Shown: positions 24,040 to 32,926, counted from the first letter of the stretch. The stretch: DNA of 64,000 bases from Deinococcus roseus (GCF_014646895.1 NZ_BMOD01000001.1:429172-493171); one strand, 5' to 3'. Notes: a model not told the origin generated them from the letters alone. Made by a program: numbers and translations.

Positions 24040-24429
24040 ATGCTGCTTATGATTTTGACCTCTATGCCTCAGGCCACTCCTCCTTTGCAAATCTATGTAC
24101 AGGAGCAGATCAGCAAGAATTCATCCGTTGCCCAAACCATCACTTTTGAGCTTCCAGATGGTTTCAGCATGACCATTCCTCTGGGGAACATTAAAGGCTG
24201 GCAAAAAATCACAGAACCCTCAAGGTGCACCAACCCTGAACAAAAAATCACCGTCACATTTACACCCAATGAAAACCACTCCAAAGTGGGCTATGGCTTC
24301 AAATGTGGAGACATGATCAAAAATGCCACAGTGGTTTTCTTTGCCCAAAAAACCAAGAAAGAAGTGCTGTTTGGAGAGCGCTCTTATTTGACCCCCGCCA
24401 TGAAGAAAGCTGTGGAAATCCCTCGCTGA
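24040..24429 (+). CDS. Hypothetical secreted protein
   Basis: A 129-aa protein with a short hydrophobic N-terminus (MLLMILTSMPQA) that may be a signal peptide. It is followed by a beta-rich domain with two cysteines (SRCTNPE and GFKCGDM) that could form a disulfide. I chose ATG 24040 because AAAGGA lies about 8 bases upstream; the frame opens earlier at 23998. It follows the lipoprotein gene by 70 bases, shares its AT-rich composition and is probably co-transcribed. No recognised family. Confidence 0.5.
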   Translation: MLLMILTSMPQATPPLQIYVQEQISKNSSVAQTITFELPDGFSMTIPLGNIKGWQKITEPSRCTNPEQKITVTFTPNENHSKVGYGFKCGDMIKNATVVFFAQKTKKEVLFGERSYLTPAMKKAVEIPR

Positions 24430-24488
24430 TTTACGCAACGCCCAGTGCCTGTGCTTTTGCAGACAGGTTCTGGGCATAAAATAAAACC

Positions 24489-25097
24489 ATGAAGCACGTG
24501 GCACAACTTGCCCTGACTGGACTCCTGCTGGTTTCCAGCACACCTGCAGGGATTCCCAGTCCTCAGGAGGATGCGGTGGCGGCAGCAGCAGCCCTGCCCT
24601 ACCCTGAAAATTACCGGTCCACCATGACCCTTTATGCCGTGGTGGACCGTCCTGATGGCATGGTTCGCAAGCTTTATGTGAGCCTGCCTGCGCTGGAGGC
24701 TGTGAAGAACCAGCGGGCCTATCCGACTTCTGGGGATGCACTGTATGTGATTGAGAATTACAAGGCACAGAGCGCCAACCAGAAGTACCTGCTGGATGCG
24801 CAAAAACACATGATCCCAAGGGAAAACCCTGAAACCATCCATGTGATGCAGCGTCGGGGCAATGTTTCTGGAGCCATGGACAACTGGAATGTGCAGAGTT
24901 TTCAGGTTGCAAGCCACACCCCGGACCTCACAGCCACCCTGTCAGAGTGCTGGTCCTGCCATGTGTCTGCAGAAAAACGGGATTTTGTGTTCTCGAGACC
25001 GGTGTTGCAAAAGTTTTTGCTGACCCGGCAGGTGCAACGCTGGGATTGCCCCAAAACCAACCGACAACTGTGTGACCAGCATTTGGACCCCCAGTGA
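24489..25097 (+). CDS. Cytochrome P460-family protein
   Basis: A 202-aa exported haem protein with a signal peptide to about residue 22. A beta-rich domain contains LPYPENYRSTMTLYAVVDRP, and one haem-binding CWSCH lies at 154-158. This arrangement (beta domain, single C-terminal CxxCH) fits the cytochrome P460/c'-beta family, some members of which oxidise hydroxylamine or bind NO. The P460 crosslinking Lys cannot be confirmed, so the reaction is open. TAAAAT (24477-24482) lies 6 bases before the ATG: leaderless. Confidence 0.75.
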   Translation: MKHVAQLALTGLLLVSSTPAGIPSPQEDAVAAAAALPYPENYRSTMTLYAVVDRPDGMVRKLYVSLPALEAVKNQRAYPTSGDALYVIENYKAQSANQKYLLDAQKHMIPRENPETIHVMQRRGNVSGAMDNWNVQSFQVASHTPDLTATLSECWSCHVSAEKRDFVFSRPVLQKFLLTRQVQRWDCPKTNRQLCDQHLDPQ

Positions 25098-25119
25098 GAC
25101 AGCCGTATAAAATGGAGGG

Positions 25120-26844
25120 GTGAAACACAAAATACTGCTCACCTCACTGCTTTTTGCCGGAAGCCTCTCGCTGGCTGCACCACTGAACCGTTATGTTCCT
25201 GAAACCGCCCTCGCAGAATTTGAATTGAACGACCTGAAGCAGGTCAAACCCAAAATCAACACCCTGCTGGACCTGGAAAGCACCCTGCTGGACGCAGGTC
25301 TGGAATACGACGAGGCCAAACTGGTGCAAAGCCTGATCTGGGGTGGGCTGGGCACCGAGGCCAGCCTGTCGGTGCACACCGTCAAAAACGATGTGGAGGT
25401 GCTGGCCGTCACCCGTGTGGACAAAGCCTCCCAGAAACAGGTGCAGAAACTGCTGGCAGAGGCCAGCAAAGACGGCAAGAAACCCGTGCGCCTGCAGGAA
25501 GGCCGCTATGTGTTCTTCGGACAGGAGGATTTTTACTTCGGGTTTCAGGATGGTCTGGCTTACGTCAGTTCGCATCCGCAATTGCTGCGGGAATTCTTCA
25601 AACGCTTGCAGAACAGCAAACTGGACAGCCTTTCCAGGCAGCAGAGCTTCCAGAGCACCATGGCTGATGGCACAGGCAACTTCAGGGCTTTTGTAAACCT
25701 GAAACTGCTGATGAACCTTGCCCTCAAAGAAGTGCCCAAATCCGATCTGGAAAGCGTTCCCGAAGTGATCAACGCCATGAGAAGCCTGCAGGGTCTGGGC
25801 CTCTCGGCAAAATTCACAGCCTCAGGGATGGAAGGCAGCAGTGTGCTCAGCTTCCAGAACCTGACCCCAGAGCTGCGGGGTTTGCTGGCGTACTCCAAAT
25901 CCAATTTCAATGCCAACACCCTGATTGCGCCTGGCGTGCAAGGATACGCCGTGGGTGCCGTGAATGCCCAGGGCTGGCTGGATTACCTGGTGGGTCTGGT
26001 TCCAGAACTCAGCAGCCAGCTTCCCGAATCTTACGAACAGTTCAAAGCGCAACTGGGCACCGAAGTGGTGACCCTCTACCCTGCTGCCTCCTCTGGCAAA
26101 ACCCTGTCCAGCCTGACCGGACTGGGTGTGCTGTTTGGTCTGGAGGTCAAAGACCCGGATGAAGCACAAACCCTGCTGGACGATCTGGTGCAGCAACTGG
26201 AAGACCTGCAAAACCAGACCAACACCATAGAACCCGTGGTGGACGATGGTGTCACAGATCTGGATTCCCCCCCTGAAGAAATGACTTCAGAAGATTCAGG
26301 GCCTGTGGATCCCGTGGACCCCGATCCTTTCACCTCCATGACCTCCGAAAAACCCGAATTCAAGGTGCAGCGTCTGGATGGAGGCATCACCTGTCTGGAC
26401 TTCGCCCAGGACAGCGAAAACGCCACCATGAGCCAGATGGCCGCCCTGAATGGCATGCTGGGAAGCGCCATGAAGGTGTGCTTCAAGATCCACCAGAACT
26501 TCCTGATGGTGGGTCTGGGCAGCGATGCCCTCAATGCACTGCCTGAAGCAGATCAGGCCCTGTCTCCCTCCAAACAGCAGGTTTACTTCGGAAGCCGTGC
26601 CCTCACGGGTTTCCAGTGGGTGGGCGAAGATTACTACAAAAATTACGCCAGTCAACTCAGACTGGCTGGGGTGATGCTGGGCTCTTTCGCAAAAGACAGT
26701 TACGAGCGCCAGATCATGGGATTTGGCACTTCACTGCTCTCTGGCTTTGCCAACCTGTCTGACCGCATTCAGGAAAGTGTGGATGTCTCCTACTTCGAGA
26801 ACAACCGCCTGGTCAGCAAGAGCACCACCAAAATCAACTGGTAA
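25120..26844 (+). CDS. DUF3352-like exported protein
   Basis: A 574-aa protein with a signal peptide (about residues 1-19, ending LAAPLNRYVP). Its long alpha/beta body resembles DUF3352 proteins: repeated ...GYAVGAVNAQGWLDYL..., with hydrophobic and Gln-rich helices. An acidic, Pro/Asp-rich linker (about 375-415) splits it in two. The start is GTG 25120, with TAAAAT (25108-25113) 6 bases upstream, so leaderless; GGAGGG directly touches the GTG and is too close to act as a normal ribosome site. Probably periplasmic, function unknown. Confidence 0.7.
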   Translation: MKHKILLTSLLFAGSLSLAAPLNRYVPETALAEFELNDLKQVKPKINTLLDLESTLLDAGLEYDEAKLVQSLIWGGLGTEASLSVHTVKNDVEVLAVTRVDKASQKQVQKLLAEASKDGKKPVRLQEGRYVFFGQEDFYFGFQDGLAYVSSHPQLLREFFKRLQNSKLDSLSRQQSFQSTMADGTGNFRAFVNLKLLMNLALKEVPKSDLESVPEVINAMRSLQGLGLSAKFTASGMEGSSVLSFQNLTPELRGLLAYSKSNFNANTLIAPGVQGYAVGAVNAQGWLDYLVGLVPELSSQLPESYEQFKAQLGTEVVTLYPAASSGKTLSSLTGLGVLFGLEVKDPDEAQTLLDDLVQQLEDLQNQTNTIEPVVDDGVTDLDSPPEEMTSEDSGPVDPVDPDPFTSMTSEKPEFKVQRLDGGITCLDFAQDSENATMSQMAALNGMLGSAMKVCFKIHQNFLMVGLGSDALNALPEADQALSPSKQQVYFGSRALTGFQWVGEDYYKNYASQLRLAGVMLGSFAKDSYERQIMGFGTSLLSGFANLSDRIQESVDVSYFENNRLVSKSTTKINW

Positions 26845-26849
26845 ACAGC

Positions 26850-26905
26850 AAAAAACACCCCCGGGACCTGAGGAGGAGGTAAAGGGTCCTGGGGGGTGCT
26901 TTTTC
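26850..26905. terminator. Bidirectional terminator between DUF3352 gene and thiO
   Basis: AAAAACACCCCC-GGGACC pairs with GGTCC-TGGGGGGTGCTTTTT across a 16-base loop. A/T tracts on both sides suit both convergent genes. Confidence 0.8.
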
Positions 26906-27899
26906 AGTGTACGGTGACCCCATAAGAGGGGGGTGATTCCTGCATGAAAAGCTGCATCACCCGCTGAGCAGTAACCGGGGCAAGCAAGATGCCATTGCGG
27001 TGATGTCCTGTGGCAACCAGAACATTTTGCAGGCTGGGATGGGGGGCAATCATGGGCTCGGGCAAAAGGGGACGCAAACCCACTTTGTGGTCCAGAACCC
27101 GGACTTCTTGCAGGTCAGGTTTGTGCTGCTGGACATAAGCCAGCAAGGTGCTTCTGGCCCCATGGGTGGGGGTGGTGTCCCAGGTGTCAATCTCGGTGGC
27201 CCCCACATAGGTGGCTCCCTGCCTGGGCACCATGTATCCTCTGCCCTTGTAGGTGGCATGGTCTACATGCTCCCCCTCAAGCAGCAAAGCCTGTCCCTGT
27301 CTGCTTTGCACTGGAATGCCAAAACGGTTGCTCCAGGCTCCGCAGGCCAGCACAGCACCATCGGCCTGCAATTCGCCAGAAGAGGTGTCGGCTTTGATGG
27401 TGTGCCCGTCTTCCCACAGGCGCTTCACTTCTGCCTGGGTCACAGGCACCAGGGCATGCAGGGCACGCAACACCTGAACAGGATCCAGGCTGCCTTCTTC
27501 TGAATAGAAGGCCATCCCGTGAGGATGTTCAGGGTTGTCTTCGGTCCACTGGCCAGCAGATTGCAAGTTGCTTTTGAATTGTTCTGCTTCCTGAAGGTGG
27601 GTTGCAGCATGTGCCAGACTGGAAATGTAGCCCACATCCAACCCCATCCTTTCAAAACGCTCCAGCCAGGTTTTCCAGAGCTGCAAAGACAGCTGGGCTT
27701 TCTCGCGCCAGGACACAGGCAGGGAATGGGCTTCACTGGTGGGGGCCAACATGCCGCCGCTTGCACGGGTGGCTTGCCCAGCAAACCCGGCATCCAGCAA
27801 AGTCACCTGCCAGCCCAGGTCCAGCAGTTGCACCGCAATCATGCTACCCACGATGCCTGCTCCAACCACCATCACATGTTTTTCGGTTTTCAAAGTCAT
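26904..27899 (-). CDS. thiO: Glycine oxidase ThiO
   Basis: A 331-aa FAD-dependent amine oxidase that turns glycine into iminoglycine for the thiazole half of thiamine. The FAD-binding VVGAGIVGSMIA is at residues 10-21. GQATRASGGMLAPTSEA, the GWQVTLLDAG strand and the C-terminal GHHRNGILLAPVTA are typical of ThiO. It is the last gene of the thi operon, 3 bases after the thiG stop. AGGAG directly abuts the ATG, so ribosome entry probably depends on coupling to thiG. Confidence 0.93.
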   Translation of the reverse strand: MTLKTEKHVMVVGAGIVGSMIAVQLLDLGWQVTLLDAGFAGQATRASGGMLAPTSEAHSLPVSWREKAQLSLQLWKTWLERFERMGLDVGYISSLAHAATHLQEAEQFKSNLQSAGQWTEDNPEHPHGMAFYSEEGSLDPVQVLRALHALVPVTQAEVKRLWEDGHTIKADTSSGELQADGAVLACGAWSNRFGIPVQSRQGQALLLEGEHVDHATYKGRGYMVPRQGATYVGATEIDTWDTTPTHGARSTLLAYVQQHKPDLQEVRVLDHKVGLRPLLPEPMIAPHPSLQNVLVATGHHRNGILLAPVTAQRVMQLFMQESPPSYGVTVH

Positions 27900-27902
27900 C
27901 TC

Positions 27903-28697
27903 CTAAACGGGAACTTCCGGGTTCATCAGGCGCACCACGCCCTGCACCGGGCTGCTGGGGCTGGCATTTTCCCGAACAGGCATGCGGCCTGCCAGGTGAG
28001 CTTCCCTTCCAGCTTTCACAGCATCCCTGAATGCAGCAGCCATGCGCACAGGGTCTCTGGCCTCTGCAATCGCAGTGTTGACCAGCACACTGCTGGCCCC
28101 CATTTCCAGGGCCTGAGCTGCCTCGGAAGGCACCCCCAGACCTGCATCCACCACCACGGGAGCCGTGACGCTTTTCAGGATCACCTCAATGCTGGCCCGG
28201 TTCTGAATGCCCTGACCAGAACCAATCGGGGAACCCAGAGGCATCACAGTGGCACAACCCACCTCCTGCAGGCGTTTTGCCAGCACAGCATCTGCAGGCA
28301 TGTAAGGGAGCACCACAAAACCCTCCTCACAGAGGACCTTTGCCGCTTCATATGTGCCAATGGGATCCGGCATCAGAAAAGCCGCATCTGGAATGACCTC
28401 CAGCTTCACCCAGCTGGTTCCGGTCAGGGCACGGGCCAGCCTGGCCACCCGCACGGCTTCCTCTGCGGTCTTGCATCCTGCCGTATTGGGCAAAAGCTGG
28501 TATCTGGACAGGTCCAGAGCATCCAGAATGCCCACATGACCTGCTGCGCCAACCTCCACCCTGCGAATGGAAACCGTGACAATCTCTGTTCCAGAGGCCT
28601 CCAGTGCCTCTTTCATCACTTCAAAATCCCGGTATTTTCCGGTGCCCAGCATCAACCTGGATTGAAACTGCTGTCCGGCAATGGTCAGTGTATCCAT
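27903..28697 (-). CDS. thiG: Thiazole synthase
   Basis: A 264-aa TIM-barrel enzyme that condenses DXP, iminoglycine and sulfur from ThiS into the thiazole phosphate. Family marks are LMLGTGKYRDF, the VSIRRVEV segment, LPNTAGCKTAEEAV, KLEVIPD and VVDAGLGVPSEAAQA. ATG 28697 is chosen because GAGG lies 7 bases upstream and the length fits; the frame upstream to 28856 only translates repeats. It is separated from thiS by 170 bases holding an inserted-looking hairpin repeat, yet reads in the same direction. Confidence 0.95.
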   Translation of the reverse strand: MDTLTIAGQQFQSRLMLGTGKYRDFEVMKEALEASGTEIVTVSIRRVEVGAAGHVGILDALDLSRYQLLPNTAGCKTAEEAVRVARLARALTGTSWVKLEVIPDAAFLMPDPIGTYEAAKVLCEEGFVVLPYMPADAVLAKRLQEVGCATVMPLGSPIGSGQGIQNRASIEVILKSVTAPVVVDAGLGVPSEAAQALEMGASSVLVNTAIAEARDPVRMAAAFRDAVKAGREAHLAGRMPVRENASPSSPVQGVVRLMNPEVPV

Positions 28698-28750
28698 TTG
28701 AAACCTCTTTTCTGGGGTTTGTGTGTTGTTTTGTTGATCCATCTCAGCTT

Positions 28751-28843
28751 CCACCCACCTCCCCTCGTCAGGGAATCGAAGGGGCTCAGGAATCTCGTAA
28801 ACCACCAACCTCCCCTCGTTAGGGGAGGAGCGAAGGGGTGACG
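28751..28843. repeat. Two copies of a hairpin repeat between thiS and thiG
   Basis: Copies at 28751-28789 and 28801-28843 share CACCTCCCCTCGT-AGGG...GAAGGGG. The second contains a perfect hairpin, CCTCCCCT-CGTT-AGGGGAGG (28809-28828). The element splits two genes that are usually adjacent. Confidence 0.75.
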
Positions 28844-28867
28844 AAGTCCAGCCCAAGCGGGTGGGGT

Positions 28868-29062
28868 CTACCCCCCTTGCATCGCCTTCACAATCTCAAT
28901 CACGTCACCGGGCTGCAAGGGCACATCCAGAATCTGTCCAGCAGGGTAAATCTGCTCGTTGACCATCACGGCCACACGGTCTGCAGAAACCCCAAATTCT
29001 CCCAGCAAACCCAGCAGGGTTAAGCCTTCCTGGTGGGGATGGGTTTGTCCATTAACCTGCAT
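28868..29062 (-). CDS. thiS: Thiamine sulfur carrier protein
   Basis: A 64-aa ubiquitin-fold protein ending in the Gly-Gly tail (AMQGG) that is thiocarboxylated to deliver sulfur to ThiG. The MQVNGQ start, the NEQIYP segment and LQPGDVIEIVKAMQGG are typical. ATG 29062 lies inside the end of thiE (11-base overlap), with GGAG 7 bases upstream. The stop is followed by the hairpin repeat before thiG. Confidence 0.93.
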   Translation of the reverse strand: MQVNGQTHPHQEGLTLLGLLGEFGVSADRVAVMVNEQIYPAGQILDVPLQPGDVIEIVKAMQGG

Positions 29063-29693
29063 GAACCAGCTCCAGGACTTTGCCAAATCCCAGGGCGGCA
29101 TGCTCGGGGTCGGGGGCGTTCAGGATGGCCCGCACCACCGCCACCCGCTGCACTCCGGCCATCACCAGATCGGTGATGTTGTCCAGATCGACATTTCCGA
29201 TGGCATAAAACGGGATGGGCAGTTTTTGCTTTACAGCCCAGCGGGCATATTCCAGGCCCACAGCCTGCCTTCCTGCTTTGGTGGGGGTTTTCCAGATGGG
29301 GCCAACGGCAAAGTAATGCGCTCCTTCTGCAACAGTCTGCAGGGCCTGTTTGGGGGCATGGGTGGAGCGTCCGATCAAGAGGTCTGGGGCCAGGGTCCGG
29401 GCAAACTGGGGAGGCAAATCCTGCTGTCCCAGATGCACGCCATCTGCCTGCACCGCCAGGGCCACATCCACACGGTCATTCACAAAGAAGGTTGCGCTGT
29501 ATTTGCGGGTGAGGTCCCGCAGGGCTTCTCCCAGACGGATCTGGGTCTGAACCTCAGCGTGCTTGGCCCGCAGTTGCAGAACGCCCACCCCTCCTTTCAA
29601 AGCCGCCTCACAGCGCTGCAGGTATTCCGCTTCGGGCATTTCTGGGGTGAAATTGGCCACCAGATAAAGCCTGGGATTGGGTGCAGGAGCCAT
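29052..29693 (-). CDS. thiE: Thiamine phosphate synthase
   Basis: A 213-aa TIM barrel joining HMP-PP and thiazole phosphate into thiamine phosphate. It shows LQLRAKHA, FVNDRVDVALAVQADGVHLGQQDLP, GRSTHAPKQA, YFAVGPIWKTPTK and YAIGNVDLDNI, the normal order of ThiE motifs. The ATG follows the thiC stop with no gap, so translation is coupled. Confidence 0.94.
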   Translation of the reverse strand: MAPAPNPRLYLVANFTPEMPEAEYLQRCEAALKGGVGVLQLRAKHAEVQTQIRLGEALRDLTRKYSATFFVNDRVDVALAVQADGVHLGQQDLPPQFARTLAPDLLIGRSTHAPKQALQTVAEGAHYFAVGPIWKTPTKAGRQAVGLEYARWAVKQKLPIPFYAIGNVDLDNITDLVMAGVQRVAVVRAILNAPDPEHAALGFGKVLELVHAG

Positions 29694-31493
29694 CTAACCC
29701 ACCACCTCGGGGTCCAGGTAGATGTTCAGTCCTTTTTCCAGGAACTCCTCGGATTTGTCCTGCATGCCCCGCCGGATGTCCTCGGTGAGTTTCATGGAGC
29801 AGAAGTGGGGGCCGCACATCGAGCAGAAGTGGGCGGTTTTGGCGGCTTCTGCGGGCAGGGTGGCATCGTGGAAACTTCTGGCCCGCTCGGGATCCAGAGA
29901 CAGGTTGAACTGGTCCTCCCAGCGGAATTCAAAACGGGCTTTGGAGAGGGCATTGTCCCGGATCTGGGCACCCGGAAACCCCTTGGCGAGGTCCGCAGCA
30001 TGGGCAGCAATCTTGTAGGTGATGACCCCTTCCCGCACATCGTTCTTGTCTGGAAGCCCGAGGTGTTCTTTGGGGGTCACGTAGCACAGCATGGCCGTTC
30101 CATACCAGCCAATCTGCGCTGCACCAATGGCCGAGGTGATGTGGTCGTAACCAGGGGCAATGTCCATGGTGAGCGGCCCGAGGGTGTAAAAAGGCGCTTC
30201 AAAACAGTGCTTCAGTTGTTCATCCATGTTCTCTTTGATGAGCTGCATCGGGACATGACCGGGGCCTTCAATCATGGTCTGCACGTCGTGCTCCCAGGCG
30301 ATGCGGGTGAGTTCTCCCAGCGTGTGCAGTTCTGCAAACTGGGCGGCGTCGTTGGCATCTTCCAGCGAACCGGGACGCAAACCATCTCCGAGGCTGAAAC
30401 TGACATCGTAAGCCTGCATGATCTCGCAGATCTCTGCAAAGTGGGTGTATAAAAAACTTTCCTGGTGGTGGGCCAGGCACCATTTCGCCATGATGGATCC
30501 GCCCCTGGAGACAATTCCGGTGCGCCGTCTGGCGGTCAGGGGAATGTAGCGCAGCAGCACCCCGGCATGAATGGTGAAGTAATCCACGCCCTGCTCTGCC
30601 TGCTCGATCAGGGTGTCCCGGTAGATCTCCCAGGTGAGTTCCTCGGCCTTGCCCCCCACTTTTTCCAGTGCCTGATAGATGGGCACAGTGCCCACCGGGA
30701 CAGGGCTGTTCCTGATGATCCACTCGCGGGTCTGGTGGATGTTCTTGCCTGTAGACAGGTCCATGATGGTGTCGGCTCCCCAGCGGGTGGCCCAGACCAT
30801 CTTCTCAATTTCTTCCTCGATGGAACTGGACACCGCACTGTTGCCGATGTTGGCATTGATTTTCACCCGGAAGTTGCGTCCGATGATCATGGGTTCAAGC
30901 TCCAGGTGGTTGATGTTGGCTGGAATGATGGCGCGGCCCCTGGCCACTTCTGAGCGCACAAATTCGGGGGTGATTTCACGGGGAATGAAGGCCCCAAAGC
31001 CCTCTCCGGGGTGTTGTTGCAAATAATCCTGCATGCCTTCCAGACGCTCCTGCTCCCGGATGGCCACATATTCCATTTCTGGAGTGGTGATGCCTTTTCG
31101 GGCGTAATGCATCTGGGACACATTGCGGCCTGCTTTTGCTTTCAGAGGGAGGGGAATTGCAGGAAAGGTGTTCTGGTCCTGCAGCAGGTTGCGGGTGAAT
31201 TCAGAGGAGAATTCTGGCAGAACCTCCACATCCTGACGGTCCAGCAGCCCGTTTCTGCGGATGGGGGGCAACCCGGCATACACATCCACCTGCCTTGTTG
31301 GATCGGTGTAAGGACCGCTGGTGTCATAAACCCACACGTCTGAATTGGGTGTGTTGCGGGAAACCCCATTCCACATCTCAAGCGTAGGATGCTGCGAGAT
31401 CACCCGAAAGGGCACCTGCACATCCGGGTGCAGTTTGCCCTGCACGTGTTTTTTCTGGCTGGCGGGAAAAGGCTGGGTGGTGATGGTCTGCAT
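29694..31493 (-). CDS. thiC: Phosphomethylpyrimidine synthase
   Basis: A 599-aa radical-SAM enzyme that rearranges AIR into HMP phosphate. The C-terminal cluster motif CSMCGPHFCSMK supplies the CX2CX4C iron-sulfur ligands. GNSAVSSSIEEEIEKMVWA, EGPGHVPM and GYDHITSAIGA are hallmarks. ATG 31493 has GGAGGT 4 bases upstream; the longer frame to 31595 runs into leader RNA. It is the first gene of the thi operon and sits behind a TPP riboswitch. Confidence 0.96.
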   Translation of the reverse strand: MQTITTQPFPASQKKHVQGKLHPDVQVPFRVISQHPTLEMWNGVSRNTPNSDVWVYDTSGPYTDPTRQVDVYAGLPPIRRNGLLDRQDVEVLPEFSSEFTRNLLQDQNTFPAIPLPLKAKAGRNVSQMHYARKGITTPEMEYVAIREQERLEGMQDYLQQHPGEGFGAFIPREITPEFVRSEVARGRAIIPANINHLELEPMIIGRNFRVKINANIGNSAVSSSIEEEIEKMVWATRWGADTIMDLSTGKNIHQTREWIIRNSPVPVGTVPIYQALEKVGGKAEELTWEIYRDTLIEQAEQGVDYFTIHAGVLLRYIPLTARRRTGIVSRGGSIMAKWCLAHHQESFLYTHFAEICEIMQAYDVSFSLGDGLRPGSLEDANDAAQFAELHTLGELTRIAWEHDVQTMIEGPGHVPMQLIKENMDEQLKHCFEAPFYTLGPLTMDIAPGYDHITSAIGAAQIGWYGTAMLCYVTPKEHLGLPDKNDVREGVITYKIAAHAADLAKGFPGAQIRDNALSKARFEFRWEDQFNLSLDPERARSFHDATLPAEAAKTAHFCSMCGPHFCSMKLTEDIRRGMQDKSEEFLEKGLNIYLDPEVVG

Positions 31494-31680
31494 GAAACCT
31501 CCAAAAAACGACACAAAAGAGGACCCACCCGGGTTTGAATCCGGGCAACGCAAAATCAGGCTGGACAGCACATCCCCCTTGATGAGGACATGCAAGCATC
31601 AGTTCAGATGATCCGCTCCTTCAGGGGACCACACAAACACTGCAAAAACATTGAATTTTCAGGGTAAAGGTGTGTGCTGG
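31494..31680 (-). promoter_or_regulatory. thiC leader between riboswitch and start (expression platform)
   Basis: About 190 bases of untranslated leader. A GCCCGG...CCGGGT hairpin (about 31528-31548 on the plus strand) is followed by TTTTGTGTCGTTTTTT that runs into the Shine-Dalgarno GGAGGT. This would suit a terminator or sequestering arm switched by TPP. The exact alternative pairing was not worked out. Confidence 0.5.
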
Positions 31681-31775
31681 TCACGTTTCCTCCGCTGGTA
31701 CAAACCAGATCAGGTTCCACGGGTTGAGCTTCTGCTCTCTCAGCCGCTGTAAAAGTCGGCACCCCGAGTGACGTT
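31681..31775 (-). promoter_or_regulatory. TPP riboswitch (THI box) controlling thiC-thiE-thiS-thiG-thiO
   Basis: Conserved THI-box blocks are present in order on the minus strand: TCGGGGTGCC, GGCTGAGA (plus-strand 31738-31745), ACCCGTGGAACCTGATCTGG (31705-31724) and ACCAGCGGAGG. The ends TCAC and GTGA can pair as P1. It turns the operon off when thiamine diphosphate is abundant. thiD on the other strand is outside its control. Confidence 0.93.
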
Positions 31776-31861
31776 TACAGGTGTAGCAAAAAAAGCGCCT
31801 GCAAGTCAATGGAGAAATCCAGAACCTGTCAGATGGGGCTTCCTGTAAGGTTCGGGTCGGC

Positions 31862-31867
31862 TACAAT
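31862..31867 (+). promoter_or_regulatory. -10 box of thiD
   Basis: TACAAT, 8 bases before the thiD ATG, with no ribosome binding site: leaderless start. Confidence 0.65.
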
Positions 31868-31875
31868 CTGAAACC

Positions 31876-32640
31876 ATGACCTCCAGAGCCCTGCTTCCTG
31901 TGGCCCTCTCCATCGCTGGATCGGATCCCAGTGGTGGAGCAGGCATCCAGGCCGACCTCAAAACCTTCCATGCCCACGGGGTGTACGGCCTGACCGTGCC
32001 CACCCTGATCACCGTTCAGAACACCCTGGGGGTACAGGAGGTCTTTCCCCTGCCTGCAGGGCTGGTGCAACGCCAAATCGAGGCCCTGCTGGAAGATTTT
32101 GAAATTGCGGTCATCAAGATTGGGGCACTGGGAAACGCAGACATCATCCAGGCTGTTGCTGAAGTTCTGCAAGGCACCAGAAGCCCTGTGGTACTGGATC
32201 CGGTGCTGGTGTCTTCCAGTGGCAAAACCCTGCTGACAGTCGAGGGCATTCACGCCCTGAAAACCCTGCTGTTTCCCCTGTGCACCCTGATCACACCCAA
32301 TTTGCCTGAATTGCAGGTGCTGTATGGAGGACAGGTCCCAGACACTGGCACTTTTCTGGTCAAGGGAGGGCACGGCTCAGGCGAAATCCTGGTGGATGCT
32401 CTGTGGGTAAATGGGATCCAGATGGCGTTTTATCCAGCCCAGAAACAGCACACCCGGCATTTGCATGGCACAGGATGCACCCTCTCCAGCAGCATTGCTG
32501 CACATCTTGCTCTGGGAAGTCTTCTGGACATGGCCATTTCAAAGGCCCATGCTTACCTGCAGGAAGCCATCAGGCATGCTCCTGATCTGGGTCAGGGCTC
32601 GGGAGGATTGGAACACTTCTGGATGCAGAAACGCTCCTGA
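31876..32640 (+). CDS. thiD: Hydroxymethylpyrimidine (phosphate) kinase ThiD
   Basis: A 254-aa ribokinase-fold enzyme phosphorylating HMP and HMP-P. It shows LSIAGSDPSGGAGIQADLKTF (residues about 11-31), VLDPVLVSSSG, LITPNLPE, LVKGGHG and the anion-hole HGTGCTLSSSIAA. It is divergent from the thi operon and, unlike it, has no riboswitch. The leaderless TACAAT lies 8 bases before the ATG. Several thi genes beyond those here (for example thiL) must lie elsewhere. Confidence 0.94.
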   Translation: MTSRALLPVALSIAGSDPSGGAGIQADLKTFHAHGVYGLTVPTLITVQNTLGVQEVFPLPAGLVQRQIEALLEDFEIAVIKIGALGNADIIQAVAEVLQGTRSPVVLDPVLVSSSGKTLLTVEGIHALKTLLFPLCTLITPNLPELQVLYGGQVPDTGTFLVKGGHGSGEILVDALWVNGIQMAFYPAQKQHTRHLHGTGCTLSSSIAAHLALGSLLDMAISKAHAYLQEAIRHAPDLGQGSGGLEHFWMQKRS

Positions 32641-32882
32641 TTGGCTGAAAGTGCCTCCAGCTTTGTTTCAGTTGGTTCTCATTTAATTTTGAGGTGACAC
32701 GCTTTCAGCTTCCAGATTTTCTCTGCATGGCCCACTTCTGTTGTGCAGCAGAACCTTAAAAACACATTTTTTGACCGCCATTGTGCACAAAAATTCAGCT
32801 TTTCTGGCTTCACATTTTTGCCTTAACCGAGTCTTTAGACACATTTACGGGAAACCCCTTAAGCCAAAAATGTGATGAATCC

Positions 32883-32909
32883 CTGACCCCAAACAGGTTA
32901 AGCTATACT
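32883..32909 (+). promoter_or_regulatory. Promoter of the short transcription unit
   Basis: CTGACC (32883-32888), 15-base spacer, TATACT (32904-32909). The spacer is short for a sigma-70-type promoter, but the -10 box is good. Confidence 0.5.
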
Positions 32910-32926
32910 CGGGGCGCAAAGAGGAC

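Noticed and set aside
28959..30452. 497-codon frame opposite thiE/thiC
   Set aside because: It runs across two genes with clear function and has no domain.
31876..32640. thiD as part of the riboswitch-controlled operon
   Set aside because: It is on the opposite strand and has its own leaderless promoter; the riboswitch faces the other way.
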